In this document: piece after piece, positions 26,872 to 35,087 of the stretch
Layout: every line of letters begins with the position of its first letter
Position numbering within the stretch: position 1 is the first letter of the stretch
The notes under the pieces: model-generated
The model's input: the letters and a program-made list of their open reading frames with translations, nothing else
Databases searched by the model: none
What the model was told of the DNA's origin: nothing
DNA from: Verrucomicrobiota bacterium
GTDB lineage: Bacteria; Verrucomicrobiota; Verrucomicrobiia; Opitutales; Opitutaceae
DNA length: 64,000 nt
Assembly: GCA_028293545.1 (NCBI GenBank)
Contig: JAQGOP010000038.1
Span: forward strand, 1 to 64,000
Direction of reading: 5' to 3'
Translations under genes and position numbers: made by a program

Positions 26872-28116
26872 TCACTCCGCCATCGCGTTTCCCGCCAACC
26901 AGCCCGTGGTCCAGGCCGATTGAAAATTAAAGCCGCCGGTGATGCCGTCGACGTCGAGCACTTCGCCCGCGAAAAATAACCCGGGACAGGCGCGGCTCTC
27001 CATCGTGCGGAAATCCACTTCGCTCAAGCGGACGCCGCCGCAGGTCACGAACTCCTCCTTGAACAGGCTCTTGCCGACCACCTTGAATTCCGCCGCGGTG
27101 ACCTGCGTCGCCAGCATGCCGAGCGCGGCATTGCCGACCTGGGCCCACGGCGTCGCCGGGTCGATGCCGGACGCGCCGACCCACCGCTCCCACAGCCGCT
27201 GCGGCATTTCGAGCGGGCTCCAGGTCGCGATCTGCTTCCGGAGGTTTTTTTCGCGCACGCCGCTCAGCTCGCGCACCAGCGAGTCGCGGGTGTGGGCCGG
27301 CGAGAAATTCACCACGACGGGAAATTCATAGTGCCGTTCCGCCAATTCCCGCGCGCCCCATGCGGACAATTTCAGGACCGCCGGCCCGCTCAACCCCCAG
27401 TGCGTGATGAGCAACGGCCCGCTCTCGCGCAGCTTCGTGCCGGGCACGCTGGTCGCGGCGTTTTCCACGGACACGCCCGAAAGCCCCTCGAGGCGTTTGT
27501 CGTCGATGTGAAAGGTAAACAGCGACGGCACCGGCGGCACGATGGTATGCCCAAGCGCCTCGGCAATCACGAGGCCGGCGGAGGACTTGTTGCCACCCGT
27601 CGCGAGCAGCAGCCGTTCGCATCGGACCGTCGAAGCATCGGTGAGCGTGATCCAAAAATCGGGGGACGCTTCCGCCCGCGACAGTTTTTCCACTTTCCGG
27701 ACGCCGAGGCTCGTAATCACGGTGACCCCGGCGCGGGCGGCTGCGGTCGTAAGGCATTCGACGATCGTCGCCGAATCGTCCGTCACCGGGAACATCCGGC
27801 CATCGTCCTCGGCCTTGGTTTCCACGCCGCGCGCCGCGAACCATTCGACAGTGTCGCGCGGCTGGAACCGATGGAACGCCCCGAGCAATTCGCGTCCGCC
27901 GCGCGGGTAGCGTTTGACCAATTCCCTGGGTTCGAAGCACGCATGCGTGACGTTGCAGCGCCCGCCGCCTGAGACGCGGACTTTCGCGAGCGGGTGCGCG
28001 GTGGCCTCGTAAAGGGTGACGCTGCCATTGGCGCCAAGTTTTTCGGCGCAGGCGATGGCCGCGAAAAATCCCGCTGCCCCACCGCCCACAATTACCACGC
28101 GTCGTTGATCCGCCAT
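26872..28116 (-). CDS. BaiN/HI0933-like FAD-dependent oxidoreductase
   Basis: A 414-residue flavoprotein. The N-terminal dinucleotide-binding motif VVIVGGGAAGFFAAIAC and the family-specific KVRVSGGGRCNVTHAC (about residues 45-60) are clear. RCERLLLATGG and a C-terminal GITGGFNFQSAWTTGWLAG complete the FAD site. In Clostridium, BaiN reduces a C=C bond in bile acids; most homologues have unknown substrates. It is the first gene of a seven-gene minus-strand run (down to 18179) that includes carbohydrate genes. Confidence 0.9.
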   Translation of the reverse strand: MADQRRVVIVGGGAAGFFAAIACAEKLGANGSVTLYEATAHPLAKVRVSGGGRCNVTHACFEPRELVKRYPRGGRELLGAFHRFQPRDTVEWFAARGVETKAEDDGRMFPVTDDSATIVECLTTAAARAGVTVITSLGVRKVEKLSRAEASPDFWITLTDASTVRCERLLLATGGNKSSAGLVIAEALGHTIVPPVPSLFTFHIDDKRLEGLSGVSVENAATSVPGTKLRESGPLLITHWGLSGPAVLKLSAWGARELAERHYEFPVVVNFSPAHTRDSLVRELSGVREKNLRKQIATWSPLEMPQRLWERWVGASGIDPATPWAQVGNAALGMLATQVTAAEFKVVGKSLFKEEFVTCGGVRLSEVDFRTMESRACPGLFFAGEVLDVDGITGGFNFQSAWTTGWLAGNAMAE

Positions 28117-28242
28117 CCCGCACGCTGCGAAGCGTCGTCACCGGAGTCGAACCCGGTTTTTAACCAAGGTGGAACGCACTGTCCCCAATGCTTTGTCGAA
28201 AGATCCTGAGCCTGTCGAATGGGAGCGTATCGAGCTTCGATC

Positions 28243-28279
28243 AAAAAAAACGCCGCCGCGGCACCCCTGCCGCGGCGGC
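28243..28279 (-). terminator. Rho-independent terminator after the Spy-like gene
   Basis: Read on the minus strand: a perfect 12-bp stem (GCCGCCGCGGCA and its complement, 28252-28263 with 28268-28279), a 4-base loop, and a run of eight Ts (28243-28250). It starts 28 bases after the stop of the Spy-like gene and is the clearest intrinsic terminator in the window. Confidence 0.92.
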
Positions 28280-28307
28280 ACACAACCAACCCTGACACTG
28301 ACAAATA

Positions 28308-28766
28308 TTACGGAGCCGGAACCGGTGCGGGCGGAGGAGCCTCACCGTCGGCGTGCGGACCATGACGTCCCCGGCCTTCCGGTGGCATCGCATCAAAAAT
28401 CTTCTGCTGTTCGGCCGTGAGGACACCTCGGACCTCGGTGCGGGTCGCCTTCATTTTTTCCATGCGCTCGTCGCGACTGAGCGGTTGATCAGAAGCCTTC
28501 ATGTCAGCCGCGGCTTTGTCCCAGATCGCGTTGATCTTCTGCTTCTGGTCGGCGGTGAGGCTGAGTTTTTCATCGAGCTGTGCCATGCGGCGCTCGCGCA
28601 TTTTCTTCCCGTCGCGGGAATGATGCTCACCGGCCGGAGCATCGGCCGGCGGGCCGGCCGGAGCATCGGCCGGCGGGCCGGCCGGCGGTTCTTCGGCACG
28701 TGCAAACGAGACGGCCGCGGCAAAGGGGAGGATCAGGAGGCCAAGATATTTAAGTTTAGTTTTCAT
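28308..28766 (-). CDS. Exported Spy/CpxP-like protein
   Basis: A 152-residue protein with a signal peptide (MKTKLKYLGLLILPFAAAVSFARA), a short Pro/Ala repeat region (AGPPADAP twice, about residues 28-45), and a helical part with LSLTADQKQKINAIWDKA and VRGVLTAEQQKIFDAMP. These LTxxQ/LTAEQ-type motifs are typical of periplasmic Spy/CpxP-like chaperone or stress proteins. A His/Pro-rich tail (RGRHGPHADGEAPPPAPVPAP) could bind metal. ATG 28766 is chosen from the signal peptide; the upstream frame is repeat sequence. It is single and followed by a strong terminator. Confidence 0.85.
   Translation of the reverse strand: MKTKLKYLGLLILPFAAAVSFARAEEPPAGPPADAPAGPPADAPAGEHHSRDGKKMRERRMAQLDEKLSLTADQKQKINAIWDKAAADMKASDQPLSRDERMEKMKATRTEVRGVLTAEQQKIFDAMPPEGRGRHGPHADGEAPPPAPVPAP
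28632..28679. repeat. Perfect 24-bp tandem duplication inside the Spy-like gene
   Basis: Two identical 24-bp units (28632-28655 and 28656-28679), each GC-rich and partly palindromic (GGCCGG...CCGGCC). They encode two AGPPADAP-type octapeptides just after the signal peptide. Being a multiple of three, the repeat can expand or shrink without breaking the frame. Confidence 0.9.
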
Positions 28767-28821
28767 AGGTAACCCGCACCAAGACGCGGACGGCGAAAGG
28801 CGGTTACGGATTTTATGCCAA

Positions 28822-29098
28822 GTACCGCAGGCGGCCCGCCTGCTCCGAAAATCGAACTCCCAATCCCTTTGAACAGAAGGCAACCAAGGTAACGAAGTGA
28901 GGTTCTGGTCAGCGTGATCGTTCGTCCCCTTTACGATTATGTCTGGAGGGTTCGAAACCCACACGCCAAGGGCACGATCGGTCGCGCGAACCTGAATCTC
29001 TTCGTTACCTTCGTTGCCTTCTGTTCAAATGAATTGGGATTTAATCAGGCACGCTCGCTACTCGCTATTTCGGAAGGCAGCCGGGCCGCCTGCGCTAC
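28822..29098. repeat. REP-bounded inverted-repeat element, type B
   Basis: Fills most of the 388-bp gap between the divergent Spy-like and ABC ATPase genes. Its ends carry slightly decayed forms of the 17-bp palindrome (GTACCGCAGG on the left, CCTGCGCTAC on the right). The inner inverted pair TTTGAACAGAAGGCAACCAAG / TACCTTCGTTGCCTTCTG matches the elements at 16145 and 34737. Nothing else is recognised in this gap; promoters for both flanking genes must lie in or around it. Confidence 0.8.
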
Positions 29099-29154
29099 GC
29101 GAAGCATCGTTTAAAAACTCGCCGCACTGCGACCCGCTCCCCACCGTCCCGCGC

Positions 29155-29886
29155 ATGATTGAAGTCAGCGGTTTGACCAAGCGCTACGGCAGCTTCACTG
29201 CGGTCCATGACTTGTCCTTTGCGGTGCGGCCCGGCGAAGTCCTTGGGCTTGTCGGCCCCAACGGGGCGGGCAAGACCACGACGCTGCGCTGCATCGCCGG
29301 CATCATTCCCGCCACCGCCGGCCACTGTTCGATTGCCGGCCACCACCTCGCCGTCGATCCGGTCGGCGCGAAACGCACCCTGGCGTTTTTCCCCGACGAG
29401 CCGCGGCTGTTCGACTACCTCACCGTGCGGCAACACCTCGCCTTTGTCGCCCGCATCTACGGCGTGGAAAACCACGAGGCGATCGCCGAGCCGCTGCTGG
29501 TCGAATTGGAAATCGCCGACAAGGCCAACCAGCTTCCCGGCGAGCTTTCGCGCGGCATGAAGCAGAAACTCGCGATCGCCTGCGGGCTCCTGCATTCGCC
29601 GCAGGTCATGTTTTTCGACGAGCCGCTCACCGGGCTCGACCCGCTCGGCATCCGGCGAATGAAGGACTCCATCCTCCAGCGCGCCCGTGCCGGCGCCACC
29701 ATCGTGCTGAGCTCCCATCTGCTGCACCTGCTCGAGGAAGTGTGCTCGCACGTGCTCATTCTGAAGGGCGGCGAAAAAATTGCCGACGGCACCCTCGCCG
29801 ACGTCTCCGCGCGTTTCTCCAACGGCGAGCCCGGGGTAAGCCTCGAGGAAATTTTCATCCGCGCGACCGGCGGTTCGGAGACGTGA
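29155..29886 (+). CDS. ABC transporter ATP-binding protein
   Basis: A 243-residue ATPase: Walker A GPNGAGKTT (34-42), signature LSRGMKQK (131-138), Walker B VMFFDEP (151-157) and the switch His in SSHLLHLLEEV. It resembles the exporter class (CcmA/NatA-like), with the loop LVGPNGAGKTTTLRCIAGI and FPDEPRLFDYLTVRQHLAF. ATG 29155 is used; the upstream frame is repeat sequence. Its membrane partner is encoded 40 bp downstream (29927-31696). Confidence 0.93.
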   Translation: MIEVSGLTKRYGSFTAVHDLSFAVRPGEVLGLVGPNGAGKTTTLRCIAGIIPATAGHCSIAGHHLAVDPVGAKRTLAFFPDEPRLFDYLTVRQHLAFVARIYGVENHEAIAEPLLVELEIADKANQLPGELSRGMKQKLAIACGLLHSPQVMFFDEPLTGLDPLGIRRMKDSILQRARAGATIVLSSHLLHLLEEVCSHVLILKGGEKIADGTLADVSARFSNGEPGVSLEEIFIRATGGSET

Positions 29887-29926
29887 TCCCGATGCCGCCC
29901 TCCGCCTCGCCAAACTTGGCGATCCC

Positions 29927-31696
29927 ATGATCGGCGCCCTGATTTTCCTGCGGCTCACGTCGCTGAAGAACCTCCTCCTTTCCCGCTTCCGGCGGCTCAA
30001 GCAGCCGAAGTACCTGGTCGGGGCCATCGTTGGCGCCGGATATCTCTACCTGATGTTCTTCCGGCGGATGCACGCCGGCCGCCCGCGTGGAAATTATTCC
30101 ACCACGCTCGCCGGCACGCTGCCGCCGGACCTGCTCCCCACCGCCATCGCGATCGGCGCGTTCATCCTGCTCGTGATCGTTTTCCTGGCGTGGATCGTGC
30201 CGGATTCGCGCGCGGGCCTGTCGTTCACCGAGGCGGAGATCGCGTTCCTTTTTCCCGCCCCCGTTTCGCGCCGCAGCCTCATCGTTTACAAGCTGCTCAA
30301 TTCCCAGCTGGCGGTGCTTTTCACCGCCGCGCTCATCACACTGTTCACGGGCAGCTGGTCCTATCTCGGCGGCAACGCGCTGACCCACGGCTTCGGGTGG
30401 TGGGTGATCCTCGCGACGCTCAACCTGCATTTTATCGGGGCGTCGTTTGTCATGACGCGCCTGATGGATCACGGCATCACGCCGTGGCTGCGCCGCTTCC
30501 TCGTGCTCGGCCTCGTGCTCCTGGCCGTGCTCGTCACGGCGGCGTGGCTGTGGCGCGACCTGCGCGCGCCGGTTTCCAGCGACCTGGCGAATTTCCGGTC
30601 AGCCGCGAACTACCTCGATGGGTTCCTCGCCACGGGCCCGCTCCCGTGGCTGCTGTTCCCCGCGAAACTCGTCGTGGCCCCTTTCCTCGCGCCGGACACC
30701 CCGTCATTCCTCCTCGCGCTCGGACCGGCGCTGGTCGTGTTCGCGCTTCATTTTCTGTGGGTGCTTCGCTCCGAGGTTTCGTTCGAGGATGCGTCGATCG
30801 CCAAGTCGGAAAAGCGCGCCGCCAAGGTTGCAGCCGTGCGCGAGGGAAATTGGCGCGCGGCGAGCGGAGCGCTGAAGGCGCGCAAGGGTCCGTTCCACCT
30901 TTCGCCCCTGGGTCGGCCCGAGATCGCCTTCCTCTGGAAAAACCTGCTGTCCACCTTTCCGCTCTTCCGCCCGCGCACCTTTGCCTTGGCGGCGGTCCTC
31001 ATTGTCGGGGTGCATCGCTGGCTGGCGCGCGACCCCGGCAACCGCGCGGCGCTGGTCGTTTTCCCACTCGTCGCCGCCATTGCGGCCGCCTACACGATTT
31101 TCCTCGGGCCGCAGATCGCCCGTCAGGATCTCCGGAGCGATCTCGCCAACACCGACATCCTGAAAACCTATCCCCTGCGCGGCTGGCAGGTCGTGCTCGG
31201 GGAGATGCTCACACCCATCGCGATCCTGACGGGGGTGCTTTGGCTGGTGCTCCTGACCCTGCTCGTTTCATTCCATCCCCCCGCGCGCTTCGCGTGGGTG
31301 ACGCCCGGGCTCCGGGTTGCGATCGGCCTGGGACTTTTCCCGCTCATGCCGGCGGTGTGCGCCCTGCAACTGCTGGTGCCCAACGCGGCGGCGCTCCTTT
31401 TCCCGGCATGGGTCCAGACGATGCGCGATCGCACCGAGCGCGGGATCGAGATGATCGGCCAGCGCATTATCTTCGTGGCCGGGCAGCTGCTCGTGGTGAC
31501 GCTCGCCCTGATCCCCGCGGCGGCGGGGGCACTGGCCCTGGTCTTTGCGACGCAATGGTTGATCGGCCCCATCGCCGCCGTGGCGGTCGCAGCCGCCGGC
31601 GTCTTTGTCATCCTCGTCGCGGAAGTCGCCTGCGGGGTTTGGTGGCTCGGCCAGAGGTTCGAGAAATTCGACCTCTCCTCGGAACTCAGGCCCTGA
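29927..31696 (+). CDS. ABC exporter membrane subunit
   Basis: A 589-residue protein with about ten hydrophobic segments, among them YLVGAIVGAGYLYLMFF, ALVVFALHFLWVL and VLIVGVHRWL. The N-terminal part (RLKQPKYLVGAIVGAGYLY) and the cytoplasmic stretch DSRAGLSFTEAEIAFLFPAPVSRR are typical of the putative ABC-exporter family that pairs with NatA-type ATPases. A charged loop at about residues 285-320 (EKRAAKVAAVREGNWRAASGALKARKGP) lies between the membrane blocks. Same strand and 40 bp from the ATPase gene, so probably one exporter; the cargo is unknown. Confidence 0.85.
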   Translation: MIGALIFLRLTSLKNLLLSRFRRLKQPKYLVGAIVGAGYLYLMFFRRMHAGRPRGNYSTTLAGTLPPDLLPTAIAIGAFILLVIVFLAWIVPDSRAGLSFTEAEIAFLFPAPVSRRSLIVYKLLNSQLAVLFTAALITLFTGSWSYLGGNALTHGFGWWVILATLNLHFIGASFVMTRLMDHGITPWLRRFLVLGLVLLAVLVTAAWLWRDLRAPVSSDLANFRSAANYLDGFLATGPLPWLLFPAKLVVAPFLAPDTPSFLLALGPALVVFALHFLWVLRSEVSFEDASIAKSEKRAAKVAAVREGNWRAASGALKARKGPFHLSPLGRPEIAFLWKNLLSTFPLFRPRTFALAAVLIVGVHRWLARDPGNRAALVVFPLVAAIAAAYTIFLGPQIARQDLRSDLANTDILKTYPLRGWQVVLGEMLTPIAILTGVLWLVLLTLLVSFHPPARFAWVTPGLRVAIGLGLFPLMPAVCALQLLVPNAAALLFPAWVQTMRDRTERGIEMIGQRIIFVAGQLLVVTLALIPAAAGALALVFATQWLIGPIAAVAVAAAGVFVILVAEVACGVWWLGQRFEKFDLSSELRP

Positions 31697-31804
31697 ACGG
31701 CGGCCAATCCGAATCCACGCGAATCCGGCTGTCGTCCTGAGCGGCTGGGGTGACAAGCACGCATTCATGCGTAACCGTATTCATTCGTGGTCAAAAAACT
31801 AACT

Positions 31805-32176
31805 ATGCACCTCGCACGCCTCACTGAACTGGCCCTCGAAACCGTGACAGCGACGCAGCGGAAACTTCCCCCGGAAATTCGCCCGCTCGCCGAGGCGGTC
31901 CCGGTGCATTACGAGGCGAAGCCGCACGCGAGCGTGGTGGCCGAAGGCTTCGAGCCCGACATCCTGGGATTGTTCACCGGGAGTGCCTTCGGGTCGGAAT
32001 TCGAGTCCGACCAGCCTGCGCCGCCGGAAATCCTGCTTTACCTGGAGAACCTCTGGGATTTCGCGGAGGATGACCCGGCGGTTTTCAAGCAGGAGGTCCG
32101 GCTCACTTATCTCCACGAGCTGGGCCATTATCTCGGCTGGGATGAGGATGAAATCGCCGCACGCGGATTGGAGTAG
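31805..32176 (+). CDS. Zincin-like metallopeptidase family protein
   Basis: A 123-residue protein of the small metallopeptidase group (PF06262-like). The zinc motif HELGH is at residues 104-108, with a third acidic ligand candidate in GWDEDE shortly after. The upstream half (FEPDILGLFTGSAF, PPEILLYLENLWDFA) matches the usual family pattern. ATG 31805 is preferred over GTG 31787, which lies in a decayed ATTCATTCGTGG repeat. The role is unknown for most members. Confidence 0.88.
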   Translation: MHLARLTELALETVTATQRKLPPEIRPLAEAVPVHYEAKPHASVVAEGFEPDILGLFTGSAFGSEFESDQPAPPEILLYLENLWDFAEDDPAVFKQEVRLTYLHELGHYLGWDEDEIAARGLE

Positions 32177-32282
32177 CGCCGGCGGGCGCGGACGCTACTT
32201 GCCGGAACACCCCGCACTCCGCGCTTTCCAAGTCCGAGCGCCCATGCATAGATTCGCCTCCATTCAGTTCTTACGTCACGTC

Positions 32283-32978
32283 ATGAAAAAATTCCTCCTG
32301 CTGTCCCTGATCGCTTTCTCCGGCACGGTCGCCGCCCAAGCTGCCCCCTCCGAATCTTCGCGTGCGGAATACATCACCCGCATCGAATCGTGTGAGGCGA
32401 TCCTCCAGGAATTCACCGGGTCCACAGCCAACCCCGAGATCGCCATCCCGCCCTCCGTGCTTCAGAGCGCGAAGGCGATCGTGATCGTCAACCAGTTCAA
32501 GGGCGGGTTCTTCATCGGGATCAAGGACGGCTACGGCACCGTGATGGTGAAACGCGCCGATGGACACTGGAGCATCCCGGTTCTCGTCACCGCGGGCGAA
32601 CTGAGCTTCGGGTTTCAGGCCGGCGCCAACACCGTCAACACGGTGATGATCATCACCAACGACCAGACGCCCCGCATGCTTTTCAAGCAGCGCTTCAACG
32701 TGGGCGTCGACGCCAAGGCGGTCGCGGGTCCCAAGCTGGCCGAGGCCGAGAAATTCAACCACGACATGATCAGCGCCCCGGTCCTCATCTACACCAAGGC
32801 CAAGGGCCTCTATGCCGGCGCCACGGTGAAAGCCGGCTGGCTGGAGCGGAACGACAAGGTCAATTTCGAACTCTACAACACGACGTACTCCCTGCCCGAG
32901 CTGCTTTATGCGGACTGGGTCCAGCCGATCCCGGAAGTCGTGCCGCTGATGAACCTGGTAAGGAAGCTCTCGCCGTAA
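32283..32978 (+). CDS. Exported SYLF-domain lipid-binding protein
   Basis: A 231-residue protein with signal peptide MKKFLLLSLIAFSGTVAAQA. The SYLF/YSC84 domain covers most of the rest: IPPSVLQSAKAIVIVNQFKGGFFIG, GTVMVKRADGHWSIPVLVTAGELSFGFQAGA, and LIYTKAKGLYAGATVKAGW. SYLF proteins bind phosphoinositides or other lipids in eukaryotes; bacterial members are periplasmic and of unclear role. Length is normal. It stands between the metallopeptidase and a VOC gene, without clear functional linkage. Confidence 0.9.
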   Translation: MKKFLLLSLIAFSGTVAAQAAPSESSRAEYITRIESCEAILQEFTGSTANPEIAIPPSVLQSAKAIVIVNQFKGGFFIGIKDGYGTVMVKRADGHWSIPVLVTAGELSFGFQAGANTVNTVMIITNDQTPRMLFKQRFNVGVDAKAVAGPKLAEAEKFNHDMISAPVLIYTKAKGLYAGATVKAGWLERNDKVNFELYNTTYSLPELLYADWVQPIPEVVPLMNLVRKLSP

Positions 32979-33125
32979 TGCGCGAGCGCGCCCTCGGCAT
33001 GGTTGGAAGTTGAACGAGGGAAGTTGAACGGGCCGCCGCCTGATGGGTGACCTTTCAGCGTTTAACCTTCGGTTCCACCTCCCGTTTCAGGTTTCAGCAC
33101 TTCACTCTTTCGGTCCTTTTTCCCC

Positions 33126-33539
33126 ATGAATCCTATCCTCGGCGGCGGCGGCTTTCACCATGTATGCATGAAAACGCGCGATTGGGACGCAACGATGCGG
33201 TTCTACAAGGACACACTGGGCTGCACCGACAAGATCGGCTGGCGCGAGGCCCCGCAGCGGGCGGTGATGCTCGATGCGGGCGACGGCAACTATATCGAGG
33301 TGTTTGAGGATCTCGCTTACTCAGGCCCGACCAACGGCGCGATTTACCATTTCGCCCTCCGCACGACGCGCCTCGACGAAGTGGCCGCCCGCGTGCGCGC
33401 CGCCGGTCACAAGATTACGGTCGAACCGCGCGATGTGACGATTCAGTCGAACAACGGCGTCGGCGCCGTGCCGGTACGGATTTTTTTCTGCGAAGGCCCC
33501 AACGGCGAGAGCATCGAGTTCATGCAGTCCGCGCTCTGA
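33126..33539 (+). CDS. VOC-family (glyoxalase-like) protein
   Basis: A complete 137-residue VOC protein with two beta-alpha-beta-beta units: GGFHHVCMKTRDWDATMRFYKDTLGC and IYHFALRTTRLDEVAARVRAAGH. Metal-ligand candidates are His11/12 in GFHHV, Glu at YIEVFE, His in IYHFAL and Glu in GESIEF. Such proteins isomerise, cleave or bind small molecules, often with a divalent metal; the substrate is unclear. The stop TGA is followed at once by a dispersed repeat. It contrasts with the half-length VOC gene at 3895. Confidence 0.88.
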   Translation: MNPILGGGGFHHVCMKTRDWDATMRFYKDTLGCTDKIGWREAPQRAVMLDAGDGNYIEVFEDLAYSGPTNGAIYHFALRTTRLDEVAARVRAAGHKITVEPRDVTIQSNNGVGAVPVRIFFCEGPNGESIEFMQSAL

Positions 33540-33540
33540 A

Positions 33541-33695
33541 GTAGCGCAGGCGGCCCGCCTGCTCCGAAGTTTCGATCCGAAAGGTTGAAACGCGTTTTTC
33601 CCAACGCGTCAGCGTCGACCCTGAGCCGTTCGAACGGGAGCGGCTCCGTCTGCATCTGGACCCGATCCTCGGAGCAGGCGGGCCGCCTGCGTTGC
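33541..33695. repeat. REP-bounded element, type C core
   Basis: Same GTAGCGCAGG left end and inverted GCAGGCGGGCCGCCTGC right end as the other elements, but with a different core: ACGCGTTTTTCCCAACGCGT and CCTGAGCCGTTCGAACGGG. Fragments of this core occur alone near 28176-28222 and 41010-41085, and weakly at 44280-44325. It starts two bases after the VOC stop codon. Confidence 0.8.
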
Positions 33696-33769
33696 GCAGC
33701 ACTTCATCGCGCTACTTTTCTATTCTCTGAATTCGCCTTCCGCCCAGTCCCGGCTTTCTTCCCCAACTC

Positions 33770-34735
33770 ATGCCCGATCCCAAGCGCAAACCGGTCCGAC
33801 GCTCCCCTTCCGCCGCCACTCGCGGCGCGGCGGGGCGCGGGCACGCCTTGATGGTGATCGACCACGGGCGTCTCCAGGGCGCCGCGTGGGCTGAGTTCCA
33901 CTCGGTGCGCAAGCGGCTCGAAAAGACGACGCGCGAACTGCACCGTCACGAGGAGGTCGACGTTCCCGCCTACAACGAGTGGCTGCATCGCACGTTTCCC
34001 GTCGAGCTCACCACGATGCGCGAACTCCACGAGGAAGTTGCGACCAAGTCCGAGCAGATCGAAGCGGTCCAGGCCCGCGCCGCAATTTTTGGGGGCTCGC
34101 TGAAACGCCTCTGGCGGGAGCAGAAGGAACGCGCCGCCGCGGAGAGGGAACCCGAGCCGGAGGCGGAGGCGGGATTCGAAGACGATGGGACCCCGGGCAA
34201 TCGACATCACATGGGCGGCGAGCGGGATTTCGACCCCGAGGCGGGCCCAAAGCCCTCGCGATCCGCGCGGGATATTTATCGCCGCCTCGTCCAGCGCCTG
34301 CATCCAGATCGCGGCGGCGGCTGGACCCACGCACGCCAGCACCTCTGGCACCAGGTCCAGCAGGCCTGGGCCGCGGCGGACGCCGACTGGCTGGCGCGGC
34401 TGGAGGTCGAATGGGAATCGGCGAACGAAGTGCTCGGGCCGGCATCGCCGATCAGCCGGCTGCGCCGCGCGATCGAGGAACTGGTCGCCGCGCGCCGCGA
34501 CCTCGAGCGCAAGCTCCACGACTACCGCGTGCAGCCGGCCTGGCGGTTCACGAAGAACAAGAAGGACCGTCCCGCGTTGGAACGCCGCACCCGGTCGAAC
34601 TTCGAGCACGATATCAATTTCCTGCGTCGGCAGCTCACTCATTTCAACGCGACGATCGCCGCGTGGGAGGAAGACTGGACCCGCTCCGACACACGCCTGA
34701 AAGCCCGTCCCCGCCGCCGCCGTCCCGGGTGGTAA
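33770..34735 (+). CDS. J-domain-like protein with coiled-coil segments
   Basis: A 321-residue, highly charged protein. Residues 167-200 (ARDIYRRLVQRLHPDRGGGW) look like helices II-III of a J domain with the HPD motif at 178-180. It could stimulate an Hsp70-type ATPase, but helix IV and the usual N-terminal position are not evident. Flanking regions are helical and charged (about 45-125 and 215-300), with a C-terminal basic tail. No DnaK gene is near. The protein may be a degenerate or specialised J-like protein; the family is not otherwise recognised. Confidence 0.65.
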   Translation: MPDPKRKPVRRSPSAATRGAAGRGHALMVIDHGRLQGAAWAEFHSVRKRLEKTTRELHRHEEVDVPAYNEWLHRTFPVELTTMRELHEEVATKSEQIEAVQARAAIFGGSLKRLWREQKERAAAEREPEPEAEAGFEDDGTPGNRHHMGGERDFDPEAGPKPSRSARDIYRRLVQRLHPDRGGGWTHARQHLWHQVQQAWAAADADWLARLEVEWESANEVLGPASPISRLRRAIEELVAARRDLERKLHDYRVQPAWRFTKNKKDRPALERRTRSNFEHDINFLRRQLTHFNATIAAWEEDWTRSDTRLKARPRRRRPGW

Positions 34736-34736
34736 A

Positions 34737-35020
34737 GTAGCGCAGGCGGCCCGCCTGCTCCGGGATCGAACCCCGATCCATTTGAACAGAAGGCAACCAA
34801 GGTAACGAAGAGGATCAGGTTCGCGAAACCCATCGTGCCATCGACGGCGTGGGACCGGAATTTCGAAACCTTTCGTGAAGGGCTACGAACGATTCTGCCA
34901 ACCAGAACCGCTTCTCGCCAGACCCTGAGCTCGTCGAACGGGGTTACCTTCGTTGCCTTCTGTTCAAATCAAATGGATCGGGGGTTCGATCCCACGGAGC
35001 AGGCGGGCCGCCTGCGCTAC
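34737..35020. repeat. REP-bounded inverted-repeat element, type B
   Basis: Starts one base after the preceding stop codon (TAA 34733-34735) and fills most of the 352-bp gap before the AEC carrier. It shows the 17-bp palindrome at both ends and the inner pair CATTTGAACAGAAGGCAACC / GTTGCCTTCTGTTCAAAT. An extra CCCTGAGCTCGTCGAACGGG insertion from the type C family sits near the right arm. No gene is seen in the gap. Confidence 0.85.
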
Positions 35021-35087
35021 GTCCGAACCGGAAGGCGCTCCTCCGTTGCTTGCGCGCCGCCGACCCTCGCGCAGAGTCGGCGGCGCG

